From contig JAKCPI010015310.1 of the NCBI GenBank assembly GCA_023213315.1, positions 62,001 through 126,000 of the forward strand: a stretch of 64,000 nt of DNA, written 5' to 3'. Position numbers and translations under genes: made by a program. Shown here one piece after another: positions 63,646 through 64,000 of the stretch (positions within the stretch are counted from its first letter, which is position 1; each line of letters starts with the position of its first letter). Under the pieces are notes generated by a model. That model saw only the letters and a program-made list of their open reading frames with translations, was not told the origin of the DNA and searched no databases. This DNA is from Euborellia annulipes. Taxonomy: Eukaryota > Arthropoda > Insecta > Dermaptera > Anisolabididae.

Positions 63646-64000
63646 CACATAAATCAGCTCTTTAAAAAATACGATATGAGAAGCCTTTGCTCTAGCACAA
63701 TTGTTTTGGAGAAAAACAAGAAAAAGATAGGGGCAACAATTAAAAAGAAGGCTTCTAAATCAGATAGATTGATTCTTCTACATTAAAATTGTTTATAATT
63801 TTCACTATACTGTCATTTTTGGGGAAAAGAATGAAATCGAACTGTTTCATGCTTAGACGCATGACTTTGACATCCGTAAACACAAGAGTAGATACACATT
63901 GCTTTTATTTTTATGAGGAGAAAATTCCATATTTGTGAATATATTAGTTTATGTATCTTTTATTTATTAATCTAACAATAATATTTACTCCTGTAGTATA

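Larger units (their letters stand above)
49422..64000. other. open final intron (>14.5 kb), repeats only
   Basis: The donor is GTAATT at 49422. No further mask exon is found up to the end of the window. The stretch holds SINEs, hAT-type elements, an ATATTGC-rich element, LINE fragments, foldback-family copies and a gypsy derivative. 58743-59690 and 63646-64000 show no recognisable feature. Confidence 0.75.

Noticed and set aside
63646..63786. Lys-rich open frame after the gypsy element, possibly continued from 62520-62560
   Set aside because: A stop lies upstream in the same frame and no family is recognised; the reading across the duplication may be chance.
49422..64000. Search for the second ankyrin array and the KH domain of mask
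   Set aside because: No TALTLACAGGH-like or GRGG-like coding stretch is seen; these exons must lie beyond the window.

Overview
This window is eukaryotic, very AT-rich and intron-dominated. It holds the central part of one conserved host gene on the + strand: the large ankyrin-repeat protein Mask (vertebrate ANKHD1/ANKRD17). Ten coding exons are visible: 512-686, 2793-2919, 12832-13047, 14914-15052, 25485-25693, 25836-25994, 26052-26193, 39242-39519, 41188-41415 and 49223-49421. Their phases fit together (about 1.87 kb, 624 codons). The first four encode the end of the N-terminal ankyrin array. The next six encode the low-complexity and coiled-coil linker that precedes the second ankyrin array and the KH domain, both of which lie beyond the window. 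The gene is open at both ends. The repeat content (Penelope-like, copia, gypsy, mariner, hAT and tRNA-SINE elements) and the protein sequence suggest an animal, most likely an arthropod; I cannot name the species.

Almost everything else is intronic and made of nested, decayed mobile elements. Intron 687-2792 holds a gypsy gag-protease remnant with one LTR. Intron 2920-12831 holds a hAT miniature element, two LINE 3' remnants, a large foldback element split by a Harbinger-like insertion, and a Penelope-like element. Intron 13048-14913 holds a second Penelope-like 3' end. Intron 15053-25484 is a stack: a CACT-ended element contains a copia element, which contains a hairpin element, which contains another copy of that hairpin element; a mariner and a Penelope-derived inverted repeat follow. 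Intron 26194-39241 has a long inverted repeat, a LINE ORF1 remnant, a THAP-gene DNA transposon with intact terminal inverted repeats and a 7-bp duplication, and several copies of a foldback family. Intron 39520-41187 begins with a GC (not GT) donor and holds a hAT relic. Intron 41416-49222 and the open final intron (49422-64000) hold more hAT-type elements, SINEs, an ATATTGC-rich element, LINE 3' ends, a SWIM zinc-finger relic and a compact gypsy deletion derivative.

Two patterns stand out. First, at least ten dispersed sites, mostly at the ends of Penelope-like elements or their inverted repeats, share a hammerhead-ribozyme-like layout: CTGANGA, then stem II, then GAA, then a short self-complementary stem III (ACGT, ACGCGT or ATATAT), then C. 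In several copies the flanking stem I arms differ in sequence but remain complementary. Second, a foldback family of about 0.9-1.05 kb carries the same ACTTTCTCTTACC palindrome at both ends and a conserved AAAGTACTAGTACTTT palindrome inside.

Everything here comes from reading the sequence and from recalled family features; no alignment, folding or database search was run.
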